Below, one piece after another: positions 21,890-31,430 of a DNA stretch of 64,000 nucleotides. Under the pieces are notes generated by a model. The model did not search any database and had not been told where the DNA came from. It was given only the letters and a program-made list of their open reading frames with translations. Origin of the DNA: Odontocerum albicorne (Eukaryota; Arthropoda; Insecta; Trichoptera; Odontoceridae); contig OX463864.1 in the NCBI GenBank assembly GCA_949825065.1, forward strand, positions 18,179,327-18,243,326, written 5' to 3'. Made by a program: the position numbers and the translations under genes. Within the stretch, counting starts at the first letter, position 1. Every line of letters starts with the position of its first letter.

Positions 21890-22450
21890 TGATGTTTCTT
21901 CTTCTTCAGTTTCAATCCTGGGGATTGGTTAGCAGCAAAGCCCTGCATCTCCTCCTCCACTCCGCTCGGACTTCAGCGATCCTCTTGAGCTCTGTACAGG
22001 AGGTGCAGTCCATATCGTGGCATACTTGCTCCAGATACTCTCGGCGAGGACGCCCTCTGCCAATCGATCCCTCAATCATTCCCTCCAGTATATTGTGCAG
22101 AAGATTTTCATGTCACAGCATATGACCCATCCATTCTGCACGCCTTTCCGATATGATATTTAACAGGTGCCTGGTTTCTTCGATCCTGCTGAGAACCTCG
22201 TCATTTGTAATGTGGTTTCTCCAGGAAATCCTTAGGATTCGTCTATAGGTCCACTTCTCGAAGGCCTCCAATTTTTTTCGATCTCTTTCGCTTATGCACC
22301 ATGTCTCGCAACCATATATCAAAATACTCCACACACATATTTTGACCAATTGCTTGCGGAGCTTTAGGTCTATAGTGCTGTTTAGAGAGCAAAATCTGCC
22401 CAAGAGTGCTCTAACTAGGGTCTTAAACCCCCAATTATTAAACAAATTCC
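21890..22450 (-). pseudogene. LINE-C (RTE-like) RT C-terminus
   Basis: The minus-strand frame 22445-22113 encodes the segment after the RT palm: LVRALLGRFCSLNS, LRKQLVKICVWSILIYGCET, RKKLEAFEKWTYRRILRISW and NITNDEVLSRIEETRHLL-type sequence. A frameshift near 22113 leads to RGRPRREYLEQVCHDMDC and AEVRAEWRRRCRALL. YGCETW and the R-LEAFE-W-RR-LRISW stretch are typical of RTE-like insect LINE proteins. Endonuclease and catalytic palm are absent. Confidence 0.82.
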
Positions 22451-22528
22451 GTCTGAAAGCTTAATCAAAGCTTGATCGAATCATGTATACCAATTTCTTT
22501 GTATACAGTACAACCTACACGGGACGAC

Positions 22529-22745
22529 CTATGTGGCCCAGTTGGTAAGACGTCTGTCTCCCAATCCGGAGGTTGTGGGTTCAAATCCCGTTGGAACCCA
22601 GTTTTTTAAAGATAAATAAGGATTCCAGTCTGCTTTTCACTCAAGGCCTCTTTATTATCGTTCTGGTTGGTAAGAAAATATTGGAACATGGCAATAAATC
22701 CACCAGGTTGTACTGTATACAACGAAAGTGTAATAAAATACAACC
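22529..22745 (+). repeat. SINE-1, best full-length copy
   Basis: Head: TGTGGCCCAGTTGGTAAGAC (A box) and GGTTGTGGGTTCAAATCCCG (B box), spaced as in tRNA. Body: GATTCCAGTCTGCTTTTCAC and CAAGGCCTCTTTATTATC. Tail: TTCTGGTTGGTAAGAAAATA, GGCAATAAATCCACCAGG, TTGTACTGTATACAACG, AAAGTGTAATAAAATACAA. Its tail closely follows the LINE-B 3' end (see findings). Confidence 0.9.
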
Positions 22746-22925
22746 TTGTGGAATTATTGCAATGTGGTAATTTCTTCCACTCAACAAGAAACATGTTAAT
22801 GAAGCATTAAAAGAAAGTCAGACTGATAAACGTTTTTTTTTAATCTGAGCTTCAGCGGGAATCCAACACGTAATCTCCGGGTCACAAGACAGACGTTTTA
22901 TCAACTAGGTCACAGAGATCGTCAA
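22746..22925 (-). repeat. SINE-1 copy, minus strand
   Basis: Follows the plus-strand copy tail to tail. The reverse complement has head TGACCTAGTTGATAAAACG and B-box-like GTGTTGGATTCCCG, then body TCAGTCTGACTTTC and tail GAAATTACCACATTG. The pair makes a large inverted repeat. Confidence 0.75.
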
Positions 22926-23619
22926 AACCACGGAGGCTGCAAATATTTACATGGGGAAATATCAGTTTCGTTGAAAAGTCGAAAAATAAATACCGAGATA
23001 GTGTATAGCGCATAACGCTTTACTGATTGGATATAATCGGAGACTGAAAGCGATTAAAAGCCTGATTTGGTAAACTTATAAGTTAGAACCTTATTCAAGG
23101 AGCCGAGTAAATGGGTCCACTGAGAATAACATGCGGTGTTGTTAATATGACGACAGAATAAGAAATATATTTAAAATTAAGTCGTTCTACAAGTGAGCCC
23201 ATGTGTTTTCTTTATCTCCAGATCTATCCATAATATTCTCGAAAAATTCAATTCTTCGTGTTCTATTTATTGTACGCAAGCGTTGTTCCACTAAAAACAA
23301 ATCTAAGTTCTTTGCCACTATAAAATAAGTCTTTGACAATTACGTAAGTCTCCTTGGTAAAATTTGGTAATATTTTGTGATATACATACATATATTGAAC
23401 TTAAATATTATACATATTAATGTTAAACAATTTTACACAATGACTTTGTAATTTATTATAACTACTGCTTTTTGTATCTCCTGTACATGTTAGTTTAAGA
23501 TAAAGTTTTGTATTTTTTGTCAATAATTTTAAGTACTTGTATAACCTGCCACATGTTCATTTGTATATAAAAAACACTGTTATGTCGTTAATTAAATAAA
23601 TAAAATAAATATATAAAAA

Positions 23620-23945
23620 AAAAAGTCTAATTCCTCCATTCTAGAAGAACTAAGAGCCACCGACAGATTGTTGACAATATGCTTGCGACGAGTCGTCTGA
23701 TTCTTTGGGCACATTGCTCGTGGCCAAGGAGACAGTTTGGAGAGGTTTGTGGTTACTGGAGACGTGGAAGGATGGCGTACAATAATCCCAATGCATTAGA
23801 CTGACCAAGTGAGAGACGCAACTGGACTACCCTTAACACAACTGCCCTTCTAGCCGCGGAGTACAGGGATGGATGGAGAGAAGTCATCAAAGGCTACCAT
23901 GGGAGTTACTATAATCAATCATGAACTATACGACTAGACGATGAT
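23620..23945 (+). pseudogene. LINE RT C-terminus, decayed
   Basis: Reads, with stops, a TDRLLTICLRRVV-like segment, then FFGHIARGQGDSLERFVVTG, then MDWPSERRNWTTLN-like sequence and a REVIKGYHGSYYNQS-like end before ATGATGATG. The order GHIAR, charged linker, W-rich end is that of RTE-like LINE tails. No intact frame. Confidence 0.6.
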
Positions 23946-24019
23946 GATGTTTAATTTAATTTGTTAATTAAGTATATATATAAAAATATATACATATTAT
24001 TCACACGTGTTTTAAAAAA

Positions 24020-24480
24020 AATCAATTTGTACTATTTTGCTTTGCAACAATTTTTTGGTCGTCACATAGCCGCAGTTTGATCATGCAACCCCTACCCACA
24101 AAAGCCAAGATTCCCAAGAAACTGCTCAAGGAGTCATATAGTTTCCAAGGGGCAATACAACAAGAGCTATGTATAGACCTATACATCCCAAGGGATGCCA
24201 CTGATCGAAGCTCTCCCCCATGCCTCCCCTTTGTATCGAGGCAGCCTTTGGGGTGGAAGCATAACTGACTGGATCGAGAGGGAGGGATATCGAGGGTGGT
24301 TCCGGACATGGTCACAACACCGGGGCTGATCAGCTGGCTTCATGCTGCGACGATCCTCAAAAGATTGATTCTGGTCGATATATTCACTTTGACCATGATT
24401 CTCTTGTAAGTTTCGTTGTGTTAGCAAATGGGTTGATCTTTGTTAGAGAGATCATACTTCTTAAGTTTGCCTAGTTACTA
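24020..24480. other. GC-richer island, no recognised gene
   Basis: Both strands have open frames: minus 24315-24022 (MTMSGTTLDIPPSRSSQ...) and 24427-24179; plus 24077-24268 (MIMQPLPTKAKIPKK...). A donor-like CTCTT|GTAAGT lies at about 24405 on the plus strand. I recognise no domain on either strand and the frames are mutually shifted, which suggests a decayed gene or element and not a live exon. Confidence 0.3.
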
Positions 24481-24504
24481 AATACTAATTTCTTACTGAT
24501 AGTT

Positions 24505-24660
24505 TGTATTCAGAGTCGGACCTCAAACGTACTAAACTTTTAACATAAGTAAGATAATAAAACCATGTGGCTCATTTATTTAAGGAAGCTATGACAAATT
24601 TGTTAAGCTATGACATATTTAAGGAAGCTATGACAAATTTAATTTAATATACTTTTTTTA
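24505..24660 (+). repeat. Dispersed AAGGAAGCTATGACAAATTT repeat
   Basis: Contains TATTTAAGGAAGCTATGAC three times in decayed form. The same segment occurs at 24930-24960 and, inverted, at 43300-43400 together with GTATTCAGA-type flanking sequence. Family unknown. Confidence 0.5.
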
Positions 24661-24669
24661 CGTAAATAA

Positions 24670-24905
24670 TACCATCCCGATATTTCTATGTTGGAGTAGG
24701 CAAAGGGGACGGAGTGCCAAATTTTTTCAGTCTCAACACACATCCTTCGCCTCTTCTAATATAAATTCATACACATTCTCATAAAACTCTTACGATTCCT
24801 GAGCTTTTCTACGCTTACCTCTTTCAAAATACTATTTACTTGATCCAACCATACTTTCCTTGGTCTTTCTCGTCCATTCCTCCCACCCACCACTTTAAAC
24901 TGTAA
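24670..24905 (-). pseudogene. LINE-A C-terminus
   Basis: The minus strand encodes GGRNGRERPRKVWLDQVNSI and LKEVSVEKLRNRKSFMRMC, a close match to the RGRPRKVWLDQVN segment of LINE-A. It is fused at its upstream side (24906-25110) to unrelated sequence. Confidence 0.75.
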
Positions 24906-24949
24906 AGCGAGGTAATAAAACCATGTGTCACTCTTATTTAAGGAAGCTA

Positions 24950-25111
24950 CGATGAATTTGTATGAAAAGCGTTCACGTTTGCGGTTGAGGCTCTGCTGTA
25001 GGTCAACGGTATCTGGTGCACATCCACTTATGGCAAAATTGATTATGAACAAGCTCTGAGGATGAAAACAGCAAAGATTTCGAAACGTAGGCACCATTTT
25101 AGTCTGTCTGG
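24950..25111 (+). other. Retroelement-like segment with CTGAGGATG...CGAAACGTAGG
   Basis: CTCTGAGGATGAAAACAGC, then TTTCGAAACGTAGGCACC resembles the terminal motif of several retroelements in which CTGA(A/G)GATG precedes CGAAACGT. The segment is short and lies against K copy 3. The class is uncertain. Confidence 0.35.
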
Positions 25112-25420
25112 AGTGATGAAGTGTGAGGAGTTTGATTTCGCGTGATGTATACATATGTAATTGAGTGTCGCTGTTTGTCAGGTTGATGAGAATGTGCAAC
25201 GGGGTTTTTTATAATAAAAAATCGAAAAGAAGTAAGTATCGATTTATTTTTTCATGATATATGTCCTCAGTGAGATACAGGCAAAATCCTAGTTTACTGG
25301 GGACACGAGAAATGAAAGGCAACAAACCCAGATCCATTAAAATTGTGTGTCCAAATTAAATAACTTGTTGTTTTTTTCGCAAATGTATATTTCTTTTCAT
25401 GTGTAAAATAAATAAATAAG
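25112..25420 (+). repeat. K element copy 3
   Basis: Starts at GTGAAGTGTGAGGAGTTTGA and has GTTTGTCAGGTTGATGAGAA, CAGTGAGATACAGGCAAAAT, GACACGAGAAATGAAAGG, ending in GTGTAAAATAAATAAATAAG. Full length. Confidence 0.8.
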
Positions 25421-25477
25421 CCAAGCAACGCGGTACAACATTCCGAAAAACTTTATCTAACTTGATATACTAATTTC

Positions 25478-25745
25478 TTATATACATAACATCACGCAAT
25501 TTCTCTATCGGGATAGGTTAAGAGGACAGAGTGCCAGATTTTTACATTTTGACAAACATCCTTCCCCTCTTCCACATTTATACACCATCTTATACAACTT
25601 TTAGTATTTCTCTGACTTTCTACGTTTCTAAAATATTATTCACTTGATCCAAACATACTTGGACTCCTTCTACCACGCCGTCTACTCGCATCTGCACTAT
25701 ATATTTGTTAGTTTTTATTCAATCATTCGTTCTACATCCCTAAAC
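25478..25745 (-). mobile_element. LINE-A 3' region
   Basis: CATCACGCAATTTCTCTATCG, GGACAGAGTGCCAGA, CTTCCCCTCTTCCACATTTA, TATTCACTTGATCCAAACATAC follow the LINE-A order in reverse. Confidence 0.7.
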
Positions 25746-25819
25746 TAAAAAAAAATTCCGTAGAAAAAAATTGTCAAGATTTAGTATTAAGAATTAATAC
25801 TATGAATTCAAGCATTTAA

Positions 25820-26035
25820 GTTGTTTTAGACACCTAAAAAGAATAAGTGATATACAATTGGCTAAATAAATCGAGGACGAAAAAGTGTGTCATGGAGAAA
25901 AAAGGACCTACAAGCAGCTGAATCAAGTTTTAAAAAGGTCAGAATCCAACTGACCAAGTGGTATGAATGTTGAGACGAAAGTTATATGTCGTGATGTCAT
26001 AGTATAGCTCTGTCATCTCTACTTATTCTGTACTT
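25820..26035 (+). mobile_element. LINE-A C-terminus, strongly decayed
   Basis: Plus-strand remnants KRISDIQLAK, then KLNQVLKRSESN and DVIVXLCHL are in the order of the LINE-A tail (RMN-RL-K, LDQVLK, C-RDR, LSSL). They follow a minus-strand LINE-A copy. No frame. Confidence 0.45.
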
Positions 26036-26068
26036 TTAAGTATCTCTAATAATCCATTTTTTGTAGTT

Positions 26069-26620
26069 ATAAAGGGTCTTTCACATTTAGCTGTTTTTTT
26101 ATTCTTGGATAAAATACAGATGGCGTCGAGAACTTGCCTGGATCTTGTGACATTTGAGAAGTGTAATGTATGGCATTTAAACACAAAATAAAAACAATAT
26201 CCGCCAAATGTCCACCTCTTGCAGCTCCACAGATGTCCACTGTTTTGTCAAAAAATTCGAAGACATTTTTACATAATTGGGGTTCTAACTCACCAATAAC
26301 GCGAATAATTTCGTCCTTCAGTTCAGGAATTGATCGAGGTCATTCTTATAGACCTGGCTTTTCACGTAACCTCAAAGAAAATAGTCCAACGGTGTCAAAT
26401 CACATGATCTTGGTGGCCAATTAACATCACCGTTTCCGGAGATTACAATACATAAAATAATTCAACAATTTGAACGCGTTGTTGTATTGTATACGACTCC
26501 ATTTGTATAAATGTCATACATTATACTTCTTAAATGTCGCAAGACCCAGGCGAGTTCGCGACACTATCTGTGTTTTATCCAAGATTTAAAAAAACCGCTC
26601 AATTTGAAAGGCCCTTTATG
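26069..26620 (-). mobile_element. Mariner deletion derivative S, copy 2
   Basis: TIR TAAAGGGTCTTTCACATTTAG at the left and its inverse at the right, bounded by TA. The C-terminal transposase remnant lies on the minus strand at 26424-26180 with several stops. It has the same N-to-C junction as copy 1 (CTCCGGAAACGGTGATG). Confidence 0.85.
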
Positions 26621-26702
26621 TATATTCACAATTAAATCAATGTTCTACTTTGATATCAAAATAAAATATTAAAATCATAGATACTTATGCTTATAATTTC
26701 AG

Positions 26703-26890
26703 GAGATGAACGACCGGAAGTAGTGAAAAGAGGTTGTGAGAGGAGTGGGGGTGGAAGAGGGGGCGCTGGTGTCTGGAGGAAGTTGCCTCTGCGGCCCCAC
26801 TTCCGGCGGAAGTGACTTTGGTCATATCTACTATGTAAGAGAGGAGGGACTTTATTTCAGTTAAATAAAGTGAACCAAAGATTTATAAAT
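26703..26890 (+). CDS. Candidate terminal exon with poly(A) signal
   Basis: After an acceptor (CTTATAATTTCAG|GAG) the frame GAT-GAA-CGA stays open to TGA at about 26810, giving DERPEVVKRGCERSGGGR, GGAGVWRKLPLRPHFRRK. A purine-rich, GC-rich segment ends it, followed by an AATAAA at about 26863. This has the shape of a last exon with a short 3' end. I recognise no domain and the peptide is basic and low in complexity, so a noncoding transcript end is as likely. Confidence 0.25.
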
Positions 26891-27276
26891 AACTAAGTTT
26901 GTGTTTTTTTTTTCTTTCATTTATCGCATTTAGTTTGCAAATTTGCTATTATAAAATTAATTATTCAACAGTTTATTTGTTAATTCATAAAAATCGTTTT
27001 ACGTTGAGGTAATTGGACTTAATTATGTAAAAATATACCCGACTAATATTTATTCTTGTTCTGACATAATTTAGGATATATATTTCCGCTTTTATTTTTT
27101 GTATGAAACAAAAAAACTTCCATCCATCGAGAATGGAACATGAAATCCTATGAATCGAGTGAGTCTAAATATTTAGAGTAAAAAATATTAGAATTTATCC
27201 TAAGAACGTGAAGAAGGCTTAAATTGTATTTCGCAGCATAAAAGTCTGGTGCACTATTGTGTTGATAAGTAACATA

Positions 27277-28240
27277 CGTGGGTCGTCCAGAAAGTAAATA
27301 ACGTTTTGGCATAACTAAATAAAAACGAAAGATATCAACACAAAATTTTATTTATTTACAAAGTCACAGTACCTTACTCTATTTTTTAATGTAGTCGCCT
27401 CGTCATAGCTGTCAAGCTGTAGCACTTATTGTAACGTGGAATCAATTTTTCAATTCCGGTGTTATACTCTTCTACCGCCAAAGATTTGAGCCAGGATGTC
27501 ACTTCTTGTTTGAGTCCTTCAACTGTTTTCCACCCAAAAATTCTTTTAGTTTCGGGAATAAGTGAAAATCACTCGATGCCAAGTCAGAGCTATAAGGAGG
27601 ATGGATGGATGGATAAAAATTTCCCACTTAAGACGTTGAAGTTCTCGCTGTGTTCGTGCTGATGCATGAGGCCGTGCATCGTCATGAATCAAAACCACCT
27701 TTCCCGACAACATTCCACCTCTCTTGTTTTGGATGGCGCGTCTTAAGTCGTTGAAGAGTTTCACAATAGACCTCCGAGTTAATTGTGTGTCCTCTTGGCA
27801 TAAACTCGACGTGGATCAAACCCTTTCGGTCCTAAAAACTGTTGGCATCACTTTTCTGGAGTTGAGATTCGGTTTTTCTTTCCGAGCACACATTCTTTTG
27901 TAGCCAAGGTGCTCTGTCACTATTTCATGTAGGAGAGATTGTGAAATTTGTGGGAAAGATTCATGTACTGTGCTTAAAGTTGCCTATAAATTTCGATAGG
28001 CCGAACATTTTGTGCATTCAGAAAACGAATGACACTACACACTTCACATTCGGCGAGATTTTCGATGGGCGCAGCCATTTTGAAAGGTTACAGAACAAGG
28101 ACGCACGACCGTTCAGCAACAAAACTCAGCTCGCACTGAAGCGGAAAAAGGAACTAACTGGCGCGCATACGATCGCTGTGGTGGGGAATCAGCTCAGGGC
28201 GTGATGCGCAATCGTTTTTTTACTTTCTGGACGCGCCTAG
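27277..28240 (-). mobile_element. Mariner element M1, decayed
   Basis: TA flanks ends GGGTCGTCCAGAAAGTAAA and, inverted, GGCGCGTCCAGAAAGTAAA. It is 964 bp, against about 1.3 kb for an intact mariner. Much of the middle of the transposase is lost. Internal details are given with the pseudogene entry. Confidence 0.88.
27560..28078 (-). pseudogene. M1 mariner transposase remnant
   Basis: The minus strand starts at 28078 with MAAPIENLAECEVCSVIRFL, an N-terminal helix-turn-helix region, and breaks after ...IEIYRQL. A shifted frame gives VHESFPQISQSLLHEIVTEH and LGYKRMCAR, then a large deletion. It resumes with NDLRRAIQNKRGGMLSGKVV and LIHDDARPHASARTQREL. The Asp of IHDDARPH is the second catalytic position; a shifted SSDLASSDFHLF holds the third. 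Transposase would cut and rejoin element ends at TA sites; this copy cannot, having stops, frameshifts and no first catalytic segment. Confidence 0.85.
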
Positions 28241-28284
28241 TATTACACTTAATTACCGCCAAAGACGTGTGACGATAATATAAA

Positions 28285-28755
28285 CTTAAAGCTGAGACAA
28301 AGAATGGTCAAATGTTACGTATGGTCTGTCTTACTTTACGGCGTGGAGGCGTGGACTCTTAAAGTTAACATAATAAACCGCCTTGAAGCGTTTGAAATGT
28401 GGATCCACCGTAGAATGTTAAGAATATCTTGGACCGATATGATAACAAACACTGATGTACTACGTAGAGCCAATGCAAATAGAGAACTATTCACCACTGT
28501 TAAGCTCCGTAAAACATCATATTTTGGCCATGTAATGAGAGGTGACAAATACACCGTACTTCAGCTCGTCATGAGGGGGAAGATCGAGGGCCGCAGAGGG
28601 GTCGGCAGAAGACAGCTCTCCTGGCTTCGAAACATCCGACAATGGACCGGCGTCAGAACTGTGGGGGAGCTGTTTCGCGCCGCCCAGGACAGGGAGGCTT
28701 TCTCTCGGATGGTCGTCGACGTCGGGGGGACCCGGCAGGACACGTGAAGAAGACC
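28285..28755 (+). pseudogene. LINE-C RT C-terminus, open frame
   Basis: A 147-codon frame from 28304 remains open: MVKCYVWSVLLYGVEAWTLK, INRLEAFEMWIHRRMLRISW, TDMITNTDVLRRANANREL, SYFGHVMRGDKYTVLQLVM, KIEGRRGVGRRQLSWLRNIR, QWTGVRTVGELFRAAQDREA, ending MVVDVGGTRQDT. This is the region after the RT palm of RTE-like LINEs, with the FGHVMRG and GRR-SWLRNIR-WTG blocks. The endonuclease and palm are missing, so it is a 5'-truncated insertion, and a fairly young one since no stop has arisen. It ends at a minus-strand SINE. Confidence 0.85.
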
Positions 28756-28784
28756 GCCAAAGAGGTTAAGTTCCACATGGAAAT

Positions 28785-28940
28785 CTCTTTCAACCAATCA
28801 AAAATGTGTTACATAAACATATGTCTTAAGTTAAACCCAGACAACAGTATTTTTTTATGTGGATACCAACTGAAATCGAACTTCAACCCTCCAAGTAGGA
28901 AGAAAGGCGTTTCATCAACTAAGCTCTGGAGGTCGTCTTG
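28785..28940 (-). repeat. SINE-1 copy, minus strand
   Basis: The reverse complement gives CCTCCAGAGCTTAGTTGATG (A-box side), TTGAAGTTCGATTTCAG (B-box side), then GTCTGGGTTTAACTTAAGAC. Decayed; it abuts the LINE-C end. Confidence 0.65.
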
Positions 28941-29362
28941 TGAGGAATAAAAAAAGGATAACGTTAGTTAACGGTAAAATATCTTTTTTGATATTACAAA
29001 TAAACCAAAATAACGTGTTTTAGGGGTTTTGCCCTTTTTTGAATAATTACGACGAATTGGTTTTAAAAAGCTTTTATTAAGCTTATTTTAAATATATGTT
29101 GTATCAAAAATGCATATACTCTTTTGAATATTTATTAATATGATACTGTTTTTATATAATACATTCAGAATGTATAATTCAAAGTAAAGGTGGTAGATCT
29201 GTAACTATTTTGAGCTATCGCACGTGCTTAAACTGGTAGCCGTTGTATTGTAGATACTGATGACAACGTTGTTCTACAGAGTTGTAAACATTATGAAATA
29301 ATTCGTTTGAGATATGGGGGCATTCCTTTTTAATGGCTGATTGATTTCACATCACGATCGTA

Positions 29363-29699
29363 GTATAGAGCAGTGCTCCGCAACCGGTGTGCCGTGATCC
29401 GGATACAGGTGTGCCGCGGTCAAATTCAATGTACGAGTATTTGACATTTTACAATTTTTCATTATGTATTTAATACACAATAACTGGTGCCAACTGTTGA
29501 AAACTGCGTAGTGTGCTTTGTACACACCATGGCCGCACCAAATTAGTCATAGACAAAGAAAAATGACCCTTATGCGCGTCGCTGAAGACTCATGCCTAAT
29601 TTAATACCTATATATTTTAGCTTTTGGTGTGCCGCGGAATTCTAGGAAGAATTTTGGTGTGTCGTAGGTGAGAAAAGGTTGCAGAGCACTGGTATAGAG
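29363..29699. mobile_element. hAT-type non-autonomous element with 8-bp target duplication
   Basis: GTATAGAG at 29363-29370 and again at 29692-29699 is a perfect 8-bp duplication, the hAT signature. The element proper (29371-29691, 321 bp) begins CAGTGCTCCGCAACCGG and ends GGTTGCAGAGCACTG, a TIR of about 15 bp with one mismatch. GGTGTGCCG follows each end inside. There is no transposase frame. Confidence 0.93.
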
Positions 29700-29864
29700 G
29701 ACCAGTATTACTTGAAAGAAAAGTCCTCCTCGTCAAAAAATCATTCGCAAATATGTACCATACGTGTCATGACGGACCCCTGCATATATGTTATCATATA
29801 TTAAAAAAATACTTATTCAATTGTGATCTGTAAAAGTCTGTATATATTGAAATTGATTTACTAA

Positions 29865-30400
29865 AACACTGTTTTTTCTACTTAAGATAATGGTATGACC
29901 TACCGTTTTCAAGGTTTTTATCCCATCATCAGGAGAATATAAACAAGACTGAATTACGTACGTGCTGGCACCGACAAACTAGATATATCTAATGGTAAAA
30001 AATCGGAGTGTTCGGAGTGGGTGGAGGGGAACTAATTTGACTTTTGCAAGCATTTGTAAGAATGTATGTGTTTAACAGGTGTTTTTTTTTCAAAATACTG
30101 ACTTCCGGAATCTCTAATCTGTCCAATTTATTTCCGTAATTATTGATATGCAAGAATGTTGTTATGGTCGATAGAAAATATATAATTTTCTCGATGACAA
30201 TGATTAGCCCTTTCAGAATAAATTAGAGGATTTGTCAAGACGGAGTTGTGTTTCAAAAGTCTTATTTCAAAGGTCCTTCCTGTCTTTTGTATATAGAAAT
30301 TGTCGCATTCAGCACATTGAAGTTTATACGCACTACTCTTGCTAAGTACTCCATTTTTATCTTTTACATTTAACAAAATTTTCTGAAGATTAAAGTTAGT
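29865..30400 (-). mobile_element. Penelope-like element 3' part
   Basis: Holds a GIY-YIG endonuclease remnant (next entry) followed, in the sense of the element, by the terminal motif CTCCTGATGATGGGATAAAA, CCTTGAAAACGGTAGG, TCATACCATTATC, ...AACAGTGTTTTAG. The join of gene end and terminal repeat identifies the five other free-standing copies of the motif in the window as Penelope-derived. Confidence 0.75.
30140..30376 (-). pseudogene. Penelope-like GIY-YIG endonuclease fragment
   Basis: The frame reads SAYKLQCAECDNFYIQKTGR, TFEIRLLKHNSVLTNPLIYS, ERANHCHRENYIFSIDHN. In Penelope-like elements the C-terminal endonuclease has the pattern V-Y-K-L-C-C-YIG-TGR-F-R-EH, and nicks DNA for target-primed copying. 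Here C-x2-C, TGRTF and the catalytic-type Arg (EIR) are kept, but YIG has become YIQ, which should harm activity. There is no reverse transcriptase domain in the flanking sequence. The frame is open only in this part. Confidence 0.8.
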
Positions 30401-30464
30401 GGAAAAGGGTAGTTTTTTGTGACTTTGGTATACATTTTTTGAGATGCCCTGTATTAAACCTAGG

Positions 30465-31430
30465 AATGATAATTTATAACACTCTCATGGCGTGATCAAA
30501 TAAATGAGGTAAACCGAAGGATCTTCTTCAGCCTTCATTCCCTTAACTCTTTCAATGCTGAGACAATTTGCATGACAGCCGATCAGTGCGCAATATATTT
30601 GAATAGTTGCAGCCCGTGATATTTTCACGGGCTGCAACTATTCAAATATATTGAATAGTCGCAAACGCCCGAATGCGACGGAATCTTCCGAAGTAATGAC
30701 GAATATCATATGCTGATGTAATATACTAACAATACTTAGGCATGGACACGCCGCGCGTGTTCTGAGCATGAAGCAGAGGTTCACATGGACACGCCACGCG
30801 TGTTCTCAGCACTGGACGAGTTAAAGTGTGGCCAAGATTCGTGCCTATTAAAGCCAAAATGTCACTCGTGCAATTTTTGCTCTTATCGATTTTGAACTAT
30901 GCGGACGTCTGTTATTTGGATATAACGGAGAAACAGCTGGACAGCGTCTCCAAACTGTTTGACTAAGATTCATTTTTACCTCATAAAATACGAGCATATT
31001 ACTTTATACTAGAAGGTGTTAAACTAGAAATAGACGCCAAATTCATATACTATATCTATTGTATAATATTCTTAACTATTCCGCCACCCCCTCCTATCTC
31101 GCCGAAAATTTTCAGCGTATTTTCTATCATAGACTTGCGCTACCGTCAAACAGAGATTGTTTATTGGCTTTCGCAATTCACCACTCGGCTCTTTTTACCT
31201 CGTTTTTTCCTGTCCATGCAGTGAGACTCTGAAACCAGTTACAAAGTAATCTTCGAGTCGCTCCGTCCTTGGAATGCTTTAATAAGTGACTGAAAACCCG
31301 TTATTTCTTGTCAGTAAAATAACGTGTTTCATTCCTGATTTTTCTTTCCTCTCCACCATCCTTTCCTTTTCCTTTGATTGATAATATCTCACTTTTACTT
31401 TTATAATGTACTATCATCAGCATCATCATT
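30465..31430 (+). pseudogene. LINE-B (Jockey-like) RT C-terminal region, split by a TTAA element
   Basis: Reads TLSWRDQINEVNRRIFFSLH, SLKVWPRFVPIKAKMSLVQF, LLLSILNYADVCYLDITEKQ across the P3 insertion, then stops at 30964. It continues in broken frames to LPSNRDCLLAFAIHHSALFT, FFPVHAVRLWNQL and LRVAPSLECFNK, followed by TRYFLSVK and the 3' untranslated region. NYADVCY and VRLWN mark the conserved C-terminal region of Jockey-like LINEs. The catalytic palm lies upstream and is absent. Confidence 0.82.
30543..30824. mobile_element. piggyBac-like non-autonomous element, family P3, 282 bp
   Basis: TTAA at both sides; ends CTCTTTCAATGCTGAG and, inverted, CTCGTCCAGTGCTGAG. It holds a perfect palindrome at about 30591-30652 (ATTTGAATAGTTGCAGCCCG and its complement around TGATATTTTCA) and a repeated GGACACGCC(G/A)CGCGTGTTCT. 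It sits in LINE-B and removing it with one TTAA restores the LINE reading frame. Confidence 0.9.

Noticed and set aside
22529..22600. tRNA gene
   Set aside because: Good A and B boxes but no full cloverleaf, and the sequence continues into a repeated body and tail found many times. It is a SINE head. The same applies at 4092, 3200 and 62090.
24022..24427. Protein-coding gene on the minus strand
   Set aside because: Two overlapping frames on one strand and another on the opposite strand, all without known motifs. Splice signals are weak on both strands. Kept only as an unassigned island.
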